64,000 nucleotides of DNA from Pseudomonas sp. IB20. Its GTDB lineage: Bacteria > Pseudomonadota > Gammaproteobacteria > Pseudomonadales > Pseudomonadaceae. The notes beneath the pieces were generated by a model, which saw only the letters and a list, made by a program, of their open reading frames with translations, ran no database searches and was not told the DNA's origin. The position numbers were made by a program, and so were the translations under genes. How positions within the stretch are numbered: position 1 is the stretch's first letter; every line of letters starts with the position of its first letter. Location of the stretch: positions 2,708,012 through 2,772,011 of the forward strand of contig NZ_CP046103.1 of the NCBI RefSeq assembly GCF_009707325.1. Reading direction: 5' to 3'. Positions 26,040-34,722 of this stretch are shown one piece after another.

Positions 26040-26196
26040 GTCGCGCAGGGTATCTATTTATGTCATCTGCGCTGTGACAAAGCTGATACCGACAAAATTT
26101 CTACATCGCGCACTTCATGATTTTGCTCGCTCGTTCGTCTTATTAGATAAGAGCGCCATCATTTTCCTGATCAGGCTCTGATAAGGAGTTTTTTGC

Positions 26197-26850
26197 ATGT
26201 ACAACTCGCAACTGCCCACGGACGGACAAACACCTGCCGCCGACGCCACTTTCGGCAGCGGCGCGCAAGCATTTGGCAAAGCGCCGGAGCACGGCAACCA
26301 GCGTATTCGCCATTTGCTCAAATACTTCGGTTTGCGCACCAGCCTGATTCGGCTGAAGGTCATCGATGCCCTGCTCACCGCCGCCGACAACCAGCGCACC
26401 CTGGGAGTGCGCGGCGTGCACAGCCATTTGCTGGAGCTGGGCATTCCGTTGTCGTTTCTCAGCGTGCGTGAGGTGCTCAAGCGCCTGTGCAGCGAGGGCG
26501 TAATCACCCTCAATGCGGACAAAAGCTACCGCCTCCATGACGAGGCTGCCAAGGTACTCGAAGCCGCCGTCGCGCCTGACTCCCCCTCAGAAGTTAGGCT
26601 TGACCTTGCGGCGCATGATGCCGTTGATCACCACCACGGTCACCGCCACGGCAATGGCGATGTACTGGAACGTTTTCTCGCTGATAACCCCGGTGTTCTG
26701 CAGGTAGGACAGGCCAAACATCGTCCCCAGTACTACAAGGGAAATCAGAATCGAATATTTCAAACGTTGCTTTTGGGTCATGACGGGTTCCTGAACCGGA
26801 TAAATGTATTCACTTTGTATCGTCGAGCATGCCAAGCACATACCCAGTGA
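26197..26850 (+). CDS. Fur-like regulator, C-terminus probably extended by lost stop
   Basis: Residues 1-127 look like a Fur-related regulator: an N-terminal low-complexity stretch, then LLKYFGLRTSLIRLKVIDALL and a winged helix (VRGVHSHLLELGIPLSFLSVREVLKRLCSEGVITLN). The usual Fur metal-binding C-terminal domain is absent. After AAVAPDSP the frame runs 90 codons more, antisense to the whole membrane-protein gene at 26587-26781. One extra C near 26577 would restore a stop (CCC TGA) after residue 127, leaving the two convergent genes neatly apart. The true end is therefore likely near 26580. The start at 26197 has AAGGAG. It is divergent from pvdQ. Confidence 0.65.
   Translation: MYNSQLPTDGQTPAADATFGSGAQAFGKAPEHGNQRIRHLLKYFGLRTSLIRLKVIDALLTAADNQRTLGVRGVHSHLLELGIPLSFLSVREVLKRLCSEGVITLNADKSYRLHDEAAKVLEAAVAPDSPSEVRLDLAAHDAVDHHHGHRHGNGDVLERFLADNPGVLQVGQAKHRPQYYKGNQNRIFQTLLLGHDGFLNRINVFTLYRRACQAHTQ
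26587..26781 (-). CDS. Small membrane protein, unknown function
   Basis: This 64-residue protein, MTQKQRLKYSILISLVV..., has two hydrophobic segments: ILISLVVLGTMFGLSYL (11-27) and YIAIAVAVTVVVINGIM (40-56), with a basic tail RRKVKPNF. The ATG at 26781 has AGGA upstream with good spacing. It is convergent with the Fur-like gene. No family recognised. Confidence 0.65.
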   Translation of the reverse strand: MTQKQRLKYSILISLVVLGTMFGLSYLQNTGVISEKTFQYIAIAVAVTVVVINGIMRRKVKPNF

Positions 26851-26953
26851 CGGGGATGGATGAGGGTCGACAGGGTCGTATGTTACAGGCGATGAAAAGC
26901 TTTGGCTCGTTCAGCGCCAGATTGACCCTGTCAGTACTCTAGAGGATGTTGAA

Positions 26954-27091
26954 ATGCTTCGTCGAATCACACTGCTGATTCCATTGCTGATCATGCTGAG
27001 CATGAGCGGCTGCTTCTTTTTCCCACGCGGCGGTGGTGGTGGCTGGCACGACCACCGCTATGACGACGGCCGAGGCTACGAGCACCGCTGA
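26954..27091 (+). CDS. Very small lipoprotein (45 residues)
   Basis: The protein MLRRITLLIPLLIMLSMSGC begins with a signal peptide and lipobox LSMSGC (Cys20). The mature part is 26 residues: FFFPRGGGGGWHDHRYDDGRGYEHR, rich in Gly, His, Asp and Arg, possibly metal-binding. The ATG at 26954 follows AGAGGATG. A strong bidirectional terminator follows. Similar tiny Gly/His-rich lipoproteins are common in Pseudomonas, without known function. Confidence 0.7.
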   Translation: MLRRITLLIPLLIMLSMSGCFFFPRGGGGGWHDHRYDDGRGYEHR

Positions 27092-27100
27092 TCGCCCATG

Positions 27101-27134
27101 CGTCTCGCTTTGCAGGGCGCAAAGCGAGACGTTT
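27101..27134. terminator. Bidirectional terminator
   Basis: CGTCTCGCTTTG (27101-27112) pairs with CAAAGCGAGACG (27120-27131), twelve pairs with a seven-base loop, followed by TTT. It lies between the small lipoprotein gene and the leftward ABC operon. Confidence 0.8.
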
Positions 27135-27139
27135 GACCT

Positions 27140-27901
27140 TCAGCTCGCGTGCACCCAGCGTTGGTGCAGCCAACGCGCAAACGCATCCAGGGCAAACCCC
27201 AGCAGCCCGATCAGCAGCACCATCGCCATCAACTCCGAATAGGCCAGCCGGTCACGGGTATCAAGGATGTAATAGCCCAAGCCCGCACTGACCCCAAGCA
27301 TCTCGCACGGCACCAGCACAATCCACACGATACCAATGGCCAGGCGCACGCCGGTCAGCACGTGCCCGACTACGCCGGGAATGATCACGCGCCGCAAGGT
27401 TTCCCAGCGCGTGGCACTCAGGCTCTTGCTCAACTGCAACCAGCGCGGGTCCAACTGGCGCACGCCGGCGGCGGTGTTAAGCATGATCGGCCACACCGCG
27501 GCAAAGGCCAGCAGAAAGTAGATCGGCTGGTCGCCCACGCCCATCAACATCACCACGATGGGCATCCAGGACAACGGCGAGATCATCCGCAAAAACTGAA
27601 AGGCTGGCGTGGTGGCTGCTTCCAGGTTGCGCGAACTGCCCACCAGCAGGCCCAGTGGCACGCCCACCAACAGGGCGAGAAACAGGCCGACGAAGATGCG
27701 CTTGAGGCTCACGGCGATATGCAGGTACAGCTCGCCGCGCCCGAACAATTCCCACAGGCTGCTGACGGTCGCCGCCAGCGAAAAGCGCGCCGACAAGCCA
27801 TCGGCGACGCCAAACACTTTGACGCCGAACCACCACAAGAACAGCAAGCCTGCCAAACCACTCAGGCCCAGCAACCAGCCCGGGAGTGTGCCTTTACTCA
27901 A
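27140..27901 (-). CDS. ABC transporter permease, nitrate/sulfonate/taurine type
   Basis: This 253-residue inner-membrane permease of the SsuC/TauC/NrtB class has segments LLGLSGLAGLLFLWWFGV, IFVGLFLALLVGVPLGLLVG, PIYFLLAFAAVWPIMLNTAAG and LMAMVLLIGLLGFALD. The coupling loop includes LSATRWETLRRVIIPGVVGHVLTGVRLAIGI. It is the last gene of a five-gene leftward operon; its start overlaps the binding-protein stop by four bases. The transported compound is probably organosulfur or organonitrogen; sequence does not decide. Confidence 0.88.
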   Translation of the reverse strand: MSKGTLPGWLLGLSGLAGLLFLWWFGVKVFGVADGLSARFSLAATVSSLWELFGRGELYLHIAVSLKRIFVGLFLALLVGVPLGLLVGSSRNLEAATTPAFQFLRMISPLSWMPIVVMLMGVGDQPIYFLLAFAAVWPIMLNTAAGVRQLDPRWLQLSKSLSATRWETLRRVIIPGVVGHVLTGVRLAIGIVWIVLVPCEMLGVSAGLGYYILDTRDRLAYSELMAMVLLIGLLGFALDAFARWLHQRWVHAS

Positions 27902-29097
27902 GCGCCAATCTCCTCTTGCCGCTCGTAGCCATCCGGCAAGCCGAAGGTTTTCATGCCGCCCACCGACTCGATGGCATTACGCACAAAACGGTCGTCCACC
28001 AAGTCTTTGGCGACGAACGCCGGGTCAAGGTCGGCGAGAAATTTCTTGTCGCCCTCGATCAAGGTGTCCTTCAAGCGGCGCACCAGTTCCTCGGTGTAGC
28101 TGGGGAATGGGTACGGCTGGAAGTCGATGCGGTGCTCGTCCCAATGGGCGTGCTGGATGGCGCCGTCAGCCAGGTAAGCGGCACGGTCGCTGGCCGCCGG
28201 CGCGAGAACTTTGCTCAACACCGGTTCGGCATGCGGCGTGTAGCGGTTCGGGCCGTCCTTGGACAAAAGCTTCACCGCTTCTTCGCGGTTATCACGGGTC
28301 CACACCTGCGCCTTGACGATGGCATTCACCACTTTCTGCGACCATTGCGGGCGGTTGGTCAGGTCGTGCTCGTGCATGAACACCACGCAGCACGCATGGT
28401 TACGCCATACGTCACCGGTGAAGCGCTGTACGCGGCCGACTTTGAGGTTTTCCGCCAGGGCGTTGAATGGCTCGGCGACGATATAGCCGTCGATACGTTT
28501 GCTGGCCAGGGCCGGCGGCATGTCGGAGGGCGGCAACACAATCAGGTTGACCTCGTTGGCGGCAATCCCAGAACCGGCTGCGCGCGCCACGGGCGTGAGG
28601 CCGTTATCGCGAAACAGTTGCTGCACCACCACGTTGTGGATCGAGTACCAAAACGGAATTGCCACCGACTTGCCGCCCAGTTGCTTCACATCGGTAATGC
28701 CTGGCGATACGGTCAAGCCCGAACCGCCGACGTGGTTCCAGGCCACCACTTTAGCCGGCACTTTGCTGCCATAGCGCGCCCACACCGTCATCGGCGACAA
28801 CAGGTGAATCACGTTGACCTGCCCGGAGATAAACGCCTCGATCACCTGGGCCCAGCTGCGCAACAGCACCGGGCGCTCAGCCTTGATGCCTTCGGCTTCG
28901 AACAGGCCGTTGTTGTGCGCAACCAGCAGCGGCGTGGCGTCGGTGATCGGCAAGTAGCCGATGCGTACCGGCGCGTCCGGCTCGCTGGCCGCGCGCGCTT
29001 GCAAGCTGCTCAACAGCGGCAAGGCACCGGCAGCGCTGAGCACCGCCGAGAGTTTGAGAAAGTCACGGCGCGAGTGGGTCAGGTCATCCAGACACAT
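27898..29097 (-). CDS. ABC transporter substrate-binding protein, NrtA/SsuA-like, Tat-exported
   Basis: This 399-residue periplasmic protein has a twin-arginine signal SRRDFLK (9-15) followed by a hydrophobic stretch and SLQARAA cleavage. Most SsuA relatives use Sec, so Tat export suggests a folded or cofactor-bound export. The body starts VRIGYLPITDATPLLVAHNNGLFEAEGI, with the CmpA/NrtA-like layout. The ATG at 29097 has GGAG seven bases upstream; it overlaps the ATPase 3' end by 14 bases and the permease start by four. Ligand unknown. Confidence 0.85.
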   Translation of the reverse strand: MCLDDLTHSRRDFLKLSAVLSAAGALPLLSSLQARAASEPDAPVRIGYLPITDATPLLVAHNNGLFEAEGIKAERPVLLRSWAQVIEAFISGQVNVIHLLSPMTVWARYGSKVPAKVVAWNHVGGSGLTVSPGITDVKQLGGKSVAIPFWYSIHNVVVQQLFRDNGLTPVARAAGSGIAANEVNLIVLPPSDMPPALASKRIDGYIVAEPFNALAENLKVGRVQRFTGDVWRNHACCVVFMHEHDLTNRPQWSQKVVNAIVKAQVWTRDNREEAVKLLSKDGPNRYTPHAEPVLSKVLAPAASDRAAYLADGAIQHAHWDEHRIDFQPYPFPSYTEELVRRLKDTLIEGDKKFLADLDPAFVAKDLVDDRFVRNAIESVGGMKTFGLPDGYERQEEIGA

Positions 29098-29887
29098 AGT
29101 TGGGCTCCAGTTGTTCAAGAGGGTTGGGTTGAGGGCGGCTCGCCTGCCGTAAGGTTTTCAGAATCTCGATACGCAGCGCGCCGATGGCCTCAACTTGCTC
29201 TTCGCGCGGTTGCGCCAGGTTGATATGCCATTCACCCAAGGTCCGCGCCGGGCGGTTGCCCAGTAGCAGGATGCGGTCGGACAGCAGCAGCGCTTCATCA
29301 ATATCGTGGGTGATCAATACGGCCGCCGAGCCTTGCTCGCGGTTGACCTTGAGCAGCAAGTGCTGCATATCGGCGCGGGTGACTTCATCCAGCGCGCCGA
29401 ACGGCTCATCCAGCAGCAACACCTGCGGTTGGCGCGCCAGGCAGCGCGCCAACGCCGTGCGCTGGGCCATGCCGCCGGACAGCTGCGCCGGGAACTGCGC
29501 ACGAGCATGTTCCAACCCAACCGCCGCGATGGCGTGGTCCACGCGGCGGCGACGCTCCTCAGTGCTCAAGTGCGGCTGGCGAGCGAAATCCAAACCAAAG
29601 GCGACGTTCTTTTCCAGGTTCAGCCACGGCAACAGGCTAGGGTCTTGAAAAGCCACGGCCACGCGCGGATGCGGGCCATCCAGCGGCTCGCCCAGCACCC
29701 GCACGCTACCGCCCTGGGGCGCCTGCAAGCCGGCCAGCACCCGCAGCAAGCTGGACTTGCCGACGCCGCTAGGACCCAGGATCGACACCACCTCACCCGG
29801 CTGCAAGTGCAAGTCAAACCCTTGGAACACCGGCCCACTGGCATACCCCAGGCAAACCGCCTGGGCACTCAATACCGCCTGGTTCAT
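29084..29887 (-). CDS. ABC transporter ATP-binding protein, SsuB/NrtD type
   Basis: This 267-residue ATPase has Walker A GPSGVGKSS, Q-loop AFQDPSLLPWLNL, signature LSGGMAQRTALARCLA, Walker B VLLLDEPFGALDEVTR and the H-loop THDIDEAL. These are typical of the nitrate/sulfonate importers. The start codon overlaps the stop of the acyl-CoA dehydrogenase gene by four bases, so enzyme and transporter are translationally coupled. Confidence 0.92.
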   Translation of the reverse strand: MNQAVLSAQAVCLGYASGPVFQGFDLHLQPGEVVSILGPSGVGKSSLLRVLAGLQAPQGGSVRVLGEPLDGPHPRVAVAFQDPSLLPWLNLEKNVAFGLDFARQPHLSTEERRRRVDHAIAAVGLEHARAQFPAQLSGGMAQRTALARCLARQPQVLLLDEPFGALDEVTRADMQHLLLKVNREQGSAAVLITHDIDEALLLSDRILLLGNRPARTLGEWHINLAQPREEQVEAIGALRIEILKTLRQASRPQPNPLEQLEPNYVSG

Positions 29888-30945
29888 AGATTAGCCTGGC
29901 GATGCAGCTCGGTACGCAGTTGCACCAGGCTGGGCGTGACGATGGGCACAAAGGCCGACTCGCGCCAGCGCCGGGCGAAACCACTGCCGTGGGCAGTCAG
30001 GTACGCCTTGCCGCCGCTGGCCTGCAGTTCAAGCTGTACAGCACTGGCGGCGGTTTCCGCGAGGGCAATGCGCAGCTTGAACAACGGCACCGGTTCTGCT
30101 GCAAATCGCACGGCCAGCAGGCCTTTTTTCAATTCGTTGACCAAGTGGTCCAGCGTCACGCGTAGCGCTTCCAACTCATCGCGCAATACGGTGCGGCTCG
30201 AGCCCAAGTGGTTGGCTACTTCCGCCAGGGAGCGACGGGCCAGGCCGATGGACATACCGCACTGCAACCCAAGAAACGCCGGGCGTACTGCCGGTAGAAA
30301 CTTGCGCGCATCCTCATGCAACAACCAGTCACGACTCAGCTCAACCCCTTCCAGACCCAGGGCTGCTGTATTGCTTGATTGCAGCCCCAACAGCTCCAGG
30401 TCGCGCGAGCGTTGCAAACCCGCAACCGAATCGGGGATCGCCAGGATAAACGGCGCGCCACCACCGGCATGTTCGATCGCAGCGGCGGCAACAAAGCCGT
30501 TCTTGCGCAGGTTGGTTACCCAATGCAGGCGACCGTTGAGGGTCCAGCCGTCATCAGTCGGTTCGGCGCTGATTTGCAGCGTCTCGATGCCGGACAAAAA
30601 CTTCATCGCATTCGACAGCCCCGTGGCCCCGGCCAGTTTGCCGCTGAGCAAGTCCGGCAACAGTTGCTCACGCAGCCGCTCATTCGGGCTCTGCAACAAA
30701 TACTCGATAAAAGACCGCTGGCCCCAGCACACAAACGCCGCCGCCAGGGAATGGCTGGCGACATTGGCGATGGCGTCCACCGCGCCGGTCACATCGCCGC
30801 CCAGGCCACCAAGGGCCTTGGGCACGCCGATACCTAATACGTTGGCTTCTGCCAGCCTTGGCAGCACTTCCTGTGGATCGCAACTGCCCACATCCAGGGC
30901 CTGCGCTTGAACGTCGAGCCAACGGCTCAAGATTGGGTCAAGCAT
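29884..30945 (-). CDS. Acyl-CoA dehydrogenase-like flavoprotein
   Basis: This 353-residue protein shows the acyl-CoA dehydrogenase fold: an N-terminal helical domain (LGIGVPKALGGLGGDVTGAVDAI), the middle strand domain (LTGATGLSNAMKFL-like, VTNLRKNGFVAAAAIEHAGG), and a C-terminal bundle (RTVLRDELEALRVTLDHLVNELKKG). At 353 residues it is slightly short. Relatives next to sulfonate-type importers are flavin monooxygenases such as SfnC/DszC-like enzymes, so it may oxidise the imported compound rather than an acyl-CoA. That is inference from gene order. Confidence 0.75.
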   Translation of the reverse strand: MLDPILSRWLDVQAQALDVGSCDPQEVLPRLAEANVLGIGVPKALGGLGGDVTGAVDAIANVASHSLAAAFVCWGQRSFIEYLLQSPNERLREQLLPDLLSGKLAGATGLSNAMKFLSGIETLQISAEPTDDGWTLNGRLHWVTNLRKNGFVAAAAIEHAGGGAPFILAIPDSVAGLQRSRDLELLGLQSSNTAALGLEGVELSRDWLLHEDARKFLPAVRPAFLGLQCGMSIGLARRSLAEVANHLGSSRTVLRDELEALRVTLDHLVNELKKGLLAVRFAAEPVPLFKLRIALAETAASAVQLELQASGGKAYLTAHGSGFARRWRESAFVPIVTPSLVQLRTELHRQANL

Positions 30946-30996
30946 TCATGTTTCTCCTTTTTACTGCGTGGGGACCAACACCTGCGCGTGTGCGCC

Positions 30997-31557
30997 TCAG
31001 CTCGCCGGTTTTTCCCAACGGTATTGCGCCAGCTCCGGGTTCAGCGGGGTACGGGCAAACACGTTAGCGAAGTTGCACAGGGTTGCCAGGCTTACGCCCA
31101 AAATAACTTCCAGGGCCTGGCCGTCGGTGTAACCGGCGCCGCGAAATGCCTCGAAACCTGCGTCGCTGACATCACCACGCGTGGCGATCACTTCACGGGT
31201 GAAGGCGGCGAGTGTCTCATAGCGCGCATCTGGCAACTCACCCAACTGGCGCAAGGCTTCGATCACTGCCTCCGGCAGCTTGGCCTTGTTGCGCGCCACA
31301 GCGGTGTGGCCGGCCACGCAGAAGTCGCAACCGTGCGTGGTGGCGGCAATCAGTTGCACCACTTCACGGTCGGCCAGGCTCAGTTCGGCCTTAGCGTTAA
31401 GGCCCGACACGGTGACGTAGGTTTCCAGCGCAGCCGGTGCATTGGCGAGTACGGCGAGCAGGTTAGGGATAAAACCCGAGGTTTTCAGAGCGTTTTCCAG
31501 GAACGGTTTCGCGGCTTGCGGCGCGGTTTCAGGGGTGAGCAACGGTACACGGGACAT
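30997..31557 (-). CDS. AhpD-like carboxymuconolactone decarboxylase family protein
   Basis: This 186-residue all-helical protein carries the AhpD redox motif CDFCVAGH (Cys77, Cys80, His84), as in peroxidase-linked alkylhydroperoxidase D proteins. N- and C-terminal parts (LTPETAPQAAKPFLENALKTSGFIPNLLAVLANAP and VILGVSLATLCNFANVFA) match the family. It is the first gene of the leftward operon, so it may remove peroxides made by the downstream flavoprotein. It is divergent from the AraC regulator at 31660. Confidence 0.85.
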   Translation of the reverse strand: MSRVPLLTPETAPQAAKPFLENALKTSGFIPNLLAVLANAPAALETYVTVSGLNAKAELSLADREVVQLIAATTHGCDFCVAGHTAVARNKAKLPEAVIEALRQLGELPDARYETLAAFTREVIATRGDVSDAGFEAFRGAGYTDGQALEVILGVSLATLCNFANVFARTPLNPELAQYRWEKPAS

Positions 31558-31659
31558 GGAGTGGTCTCCTGATGGGTTCGTGTACCCAGTCTGTTGGTTA
31601 TAAAAAATCGCCTCAATAGTCTAAAGTAGCGATTACTTGCTCTAGAGTCTTTCCGTTAG

Positions 31660-32565
31660 ATGAATTCGTCCAGTGCCCTTGTCGATTGGTTATTAGACAG
31701 CCTCGAACTCAACACCAGCCTGTTCCATGTGGGCCGCTATTGTGGCAGCTGGCATGCGAGCACCCATGGCATGGCCAGCGCGAGTTTCCACCTGATCGTA
31801 CAAGGCCAGTGCTGGTTGCATATTGACGGTGAACCTGACCCGAAACACTTGAACAATGGCGACGCGGTGTTTCTGTTGCGTGACCTGGTTTACCAGCTGT
31901 CTGGCGCCGCAACGGCGGCGGCTGCACGGGAATGCCCGCGCCGGCCGATGCTCGCGCTGGACAGCGCCGCCAATGACGGCGCGGGCCTGGTATGTGGATT
32001 CTTCCACTTTCATTCCGGCCTGTCGGCCATGATTGTCGACACCCTGCCCGCCTGGATCATTCTGCGCGCTGGCGACCCTTCGCTGACTGCCGCGCGCAAC
32101 CTGTTCGAACTGATCCTGCAAGAGTGCGAGCGTAGCCCGGCGCCCTCGTCCGCCTTGCTCGAACGTCTTTGCCACTTGTTGTTTCTGTATGTGCTGCGCC
32201 AGCAAGTGCTCGATAACGCCGAGCTTGGCGGCCTGGCTGCACTGGCCCGGCAACCGACGTTCGCCAACCTGCTGGAGCAATTGATTGCGCGCCCGGCAGA
32301 GCCTTGGACCCTGGAAAGCATGGCGGCTTGCACCGGGCTGTCGCGCTCGGCGTTTTTCAAACGGTTTAACGAGTTGTGTGGGCAATCGCCGGGGCAAGTG
32401 CTGTTGATGATGCGCATGCGGTATGCATGCCAGCTGTTCAAGCAAGACCAGACCGTGGCCGATGTATCGCTGGCGGTGGGTTACCAATCGGTGGCGGCGT
32501 TTACGCGTGCGTTTCACAAGGTAACCGGGCAGCAGCCCGGCGCCTATCGCAAGGCTCAAGGCTAG
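31660..32565 (+). CDS. AraC family regulator with cupin sensor
   Basis: This 301-residue regulator has an N-terminal AraC_binding_6-type cupin (SFHLIVQGQCWLHIDGEPDPKHLNNGDAVFLL) and C-terminal HTHs (WTLESMAACTGLSRSAFFKRFNELCGQSPGQVL and VADVSLAVGYQSVAAFTRAFHKVTGQQPGAYRK). It is divergent from the AhpD-like operon with about 100 bases between, so it probably controls it. Its stop overlaps the stop of the convergent LysR gene by the four bases CTAG. Confidence 0.9.
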   Translation: MNSSSALVDWLLDSLELNTSLFHVGRYCGSWHASTHGMASASFHLIVQGQCWLHIDGEPDPKHLNNGDAVFLLRDLVYQLSGAATAAAARECPRRPMLALDSAANDGAGLVCGFFHFHSGLSAMIVDTLPAWIILRAGDPSLTAARNLFELILQECERSPAPSSALLERLCHLLFLYVLRQQVLDNAELGGLAALARQPTFANLLEQLIARPAEPWTLESMAACTGLSRSAFFKRFNELCGQSPGQVLLMMRMRYACQLFKQDQTVADVSLAVGYQSVAAFTRAFHKVTGQQPGAYRKAQG

Positions 32566-33473
32566 CGTTGCAAGCCAATACCCGGCTGCGCGCACAGTTC
32601 CACCAGCCAATCGACAAATACCCGCACCCGCGGTGATAACTGGCGATGCGGCGGGTACAGCGCAGTCAAGGCCATCCTCGGCGGCACAACCTCAGCCAGC
32701 ACTTCCACCAGCGTGCCCTGCGCCAGTTGACGTGTTGCGTGATAATACGGCGCCTGGATCAACCCGTAGCCAGCCTCGCACGCTGCGAAATAACCATCGG
32801 AACTGTTCACCGCAACCACCTTGGGCAGGTTGATCTCCCGCAGTTCGGTGCCCACCTGAAACGCCAGGCCGAAGCGTTTGCCGCTGGCGCTGGACACGTA
32901 CTCGACCATTTGATGGCCAGCCAGGTCGTCCACTGTAGCGGGCACACCGAAACGCTTGAGGTAGTCGGGGCTGGCCAGCGTCAACTGGTCCATCATCGCC
33001 AAAGGCCGGGCCACCAGCGATTCGTCCAGGGCCAGGCCACCGCGCAGCACGCAGTCCACGCCCTCGCGAATCAGGTCAACTGTGCGGTCATTAAGGCCGA
33101 TTTCCAACGCGATGTGCGGGTAGCGCGCCGTAAACGTCGGTAACGCTGGAATCACGATCAGCCGACCGATGCCCGAGGGCATGTCGATGCTTAAGGTGCC
33201 GCGCGGGTTCTGGCGGCTGACGGAGAACACCGCCTCGGTTTCTTCCAGGTCTGTCAGCAATTGCACACAACGCTGGTAGTACGCGGCGCCATCCAGGGTC
33301 GGACTGACTTGGCGTGTGGTGCGCTGCAACAGTTGCACGCCCAGATGAGCCTCCAGCTGTTTGATCAGGATGGTCACCGACGCCCGGGGCAGTTGCAGGC
33401 TGTCGGCCGCCTTGGCAAACCCGCCCAACTCAACAATCCGGGTGAACACGCGCATCGCGTTGAATCGGTCCAA
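32562..33473 (-). CDS. LysR family transcriptional regulator
   Basis: This 303-residue regulator has an N-terminal HTH (MRVFTRIVELGGFAKAADSLQLPRASVTILIKQLEAHLGVQLLQRTTRQVSPT) and the LysR substrate-binding domain (GTLSIDMPSGIGRLIVIPALPTFTARYPHIALEIG). It starts at TTG 33473 (MDRFNAMRVF), preceded by GGAGG; the ATG six codons on (33455) is an alternative. It is divergent from the aldo/keto reductase gene and probably regulates it. Confidence 0.9.
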   Translation of the reverse strand: MDRFNAMRVFTRIVELGGFAKAADSLQLPRASVTILIKQLEAHLGVQLLQRTTRQVSPTLDGAAYYQRCVQLLTDLEETEAVFSVSRQNPRGTLSIDMPSGIGRLIVIPALPTFTARYPHIALEIGLNDRTVDLIREGVDCVLRGGLALDESLVARPLAMMDQLTLASPDYLKRFGVPATVDDLAGHQMVEYVSSASGKRFGLAFQVGTELREINLPKVVAVNSSDGYFAACEAGYGLIQAPYYHATRQLAQGTLVEVLAEVVPPRMALTALYPPHRQLSPRVRVFVDWLVELCAQPGIGLQR

Positions 33474-33591
33474 GGGACGACGCCTCCCGCCATTATTTAG
33501 AATTTACGAACAGTGATAGCGCTTTTAGCCGGTTTATCTCGGTTTTGTCGAGGATAACAATAGAGGCCTTCCCCACCCAGGAGCTGAACCC

Positions 33592-34572
33592 ATGCACACC
33601 CGTCAACTCGGCAAGAACGGCCCTCAAGTCTCCGCCTTCGGCCTCGGCTGCATGGGCATGACCGACTTCTACACCACCGGCAGCGATACCCAGGAAGCCG
33701 TCGCCACCCTGCACCGCGCGCTGGAGTTGGGCGTCACCCTGCTGGACACCGCCGACATGTACGGCCCCCACACCAATGAAACGCTGATCGGCAAAGCCAT
33801 CGCTGGCAAACGCGACCAGGTGTTCCTGGCGAGCAAATTCGGCTTTGTGCGTGACCCGGCGAACCCGACAGTGCGCCGCGTGAATGGCCGCCCTGAATAT
33901 ATCCGCGAGGCGATTGAGGGCACCTTGAAACGCCTGGGCGTGGAAACGCTGGACCTGTACTACCAGCACCGCATCGACCCCCAAGTGGCCATCGAAGAGA
34001 CCGTCGGCGCTATGGCCGAACTGGTCAAGCAAGGCAAGGTGCGTTACCTGGGCCTGAGCGAAGCCTCGGCCGCCAGCCTGGAGCGCGCGCACAAGGTGCA
34101 TCCGATCAGCGCCCTGCAAAGCGAATACTCGCTGTGGAGCCGCGACCAGGAAGACAACGGTTGCCTGGCAGCCTGCCAACGCCTGGGCATCGCCTTTGTG
34201 CCTTACAGCCCGTTGGGGCGAGGTTTTCTCACGGGCGCCCTGAAAAACCCGGATGACTTCGCCGCCGACGACTACCGCCGCTCCAGCCCACGGTTTCAGG
34301 GGGAGAACTTTGCAAAAAACTTGCGATTGGTGGACCGGGTCAAGACGCTGGCCGCTGAAAAAGGCATCACAGCCGGGCAGCTGGCGTTGGCGTGGGTGCT
34401 CGCGCAGGGCGATTACCTGATCCCAATCCCCGGGACCAAGCAGCGCAAGTACCTCGAAGAGAACGTGGCGGCAGTGGATGTCACGCTGAGTGCTGCTGAG
34501 CTGTCAGCACTGGCATCGATCTTCGAGGCGGGCGCTACGGCCGGTTCACGCTACCCCGAGGCCGGGTCTTGA
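33592..34572 (+). CDS. Aldo/keto reductase
   Basis: This 326-residue NADPH-dependent oxidoreductase has the catalytic tetrad Asp52, Tyr57 (DTADMYG), Lys82 (ASKFG) and His126 (YYQHRID). The cofactor loop is [15 protein letters not shown]. It belongs to the AKR family close to plant-type aldehyde reductases and YhdN/Tas. The ATG at 33592 follows CAGGAG. Its substrate is unknown. The divergent LysR regulator likely controls it. Confidence 0.93.
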   Translation: MHTRQLGKNGPQVSAFGLGCMGMTDFYTTGSDTQEAVATLHRALELGVTLLDTADMYGPHTNETLIGKAIAGKRDQVFLASKFGFVRDPANPTVRRVNGRPEYIREAIEGTLKRLGVETLDLYYQHRIDPQVAIEETVGAMAELVKQGKVRYLGLSEASAASLERAHKVHPISALQSEYSLWSRDQEDNGCLAACQRLGIAFVPYSPLGRGFLTGALKNPDDFAADDYRRSSPRFQGENFAKNLRLVDRVKTLAAEKGITAGQLALAWVLAQGDYLIPIPGTKQRKYLEENVAAVDVTLSAAELSALASIFEAGATAGSRYPEAGS

Positions 34573-34722
34573 CAGGGTGGCTTAGCCGCCCATGTGGGAA
34601 AGGACGCCGTCAACCGTTCAACTTTGTACAATAGTACCTCAAGCTCTTCCTTACCAAGCCGATAGCCCGACGAAGCTCTAACAAAGCCGCGTCGATAATA
34701 AATGCTTCGTAAGGACGACCCC

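Noticed and set aside
24789..26120. 443-codon plus-strand frame
   Set aside because: Antisense of pvdQ; no motif, and the pvdQ frame has all family landmarks.
26620..26660. HHHGHRHGN metal-binding-like motif at the end of the Fur-like frame
   Set aside because: It falls in the read-through part and arises from the antisense of the small membrane protein gene.
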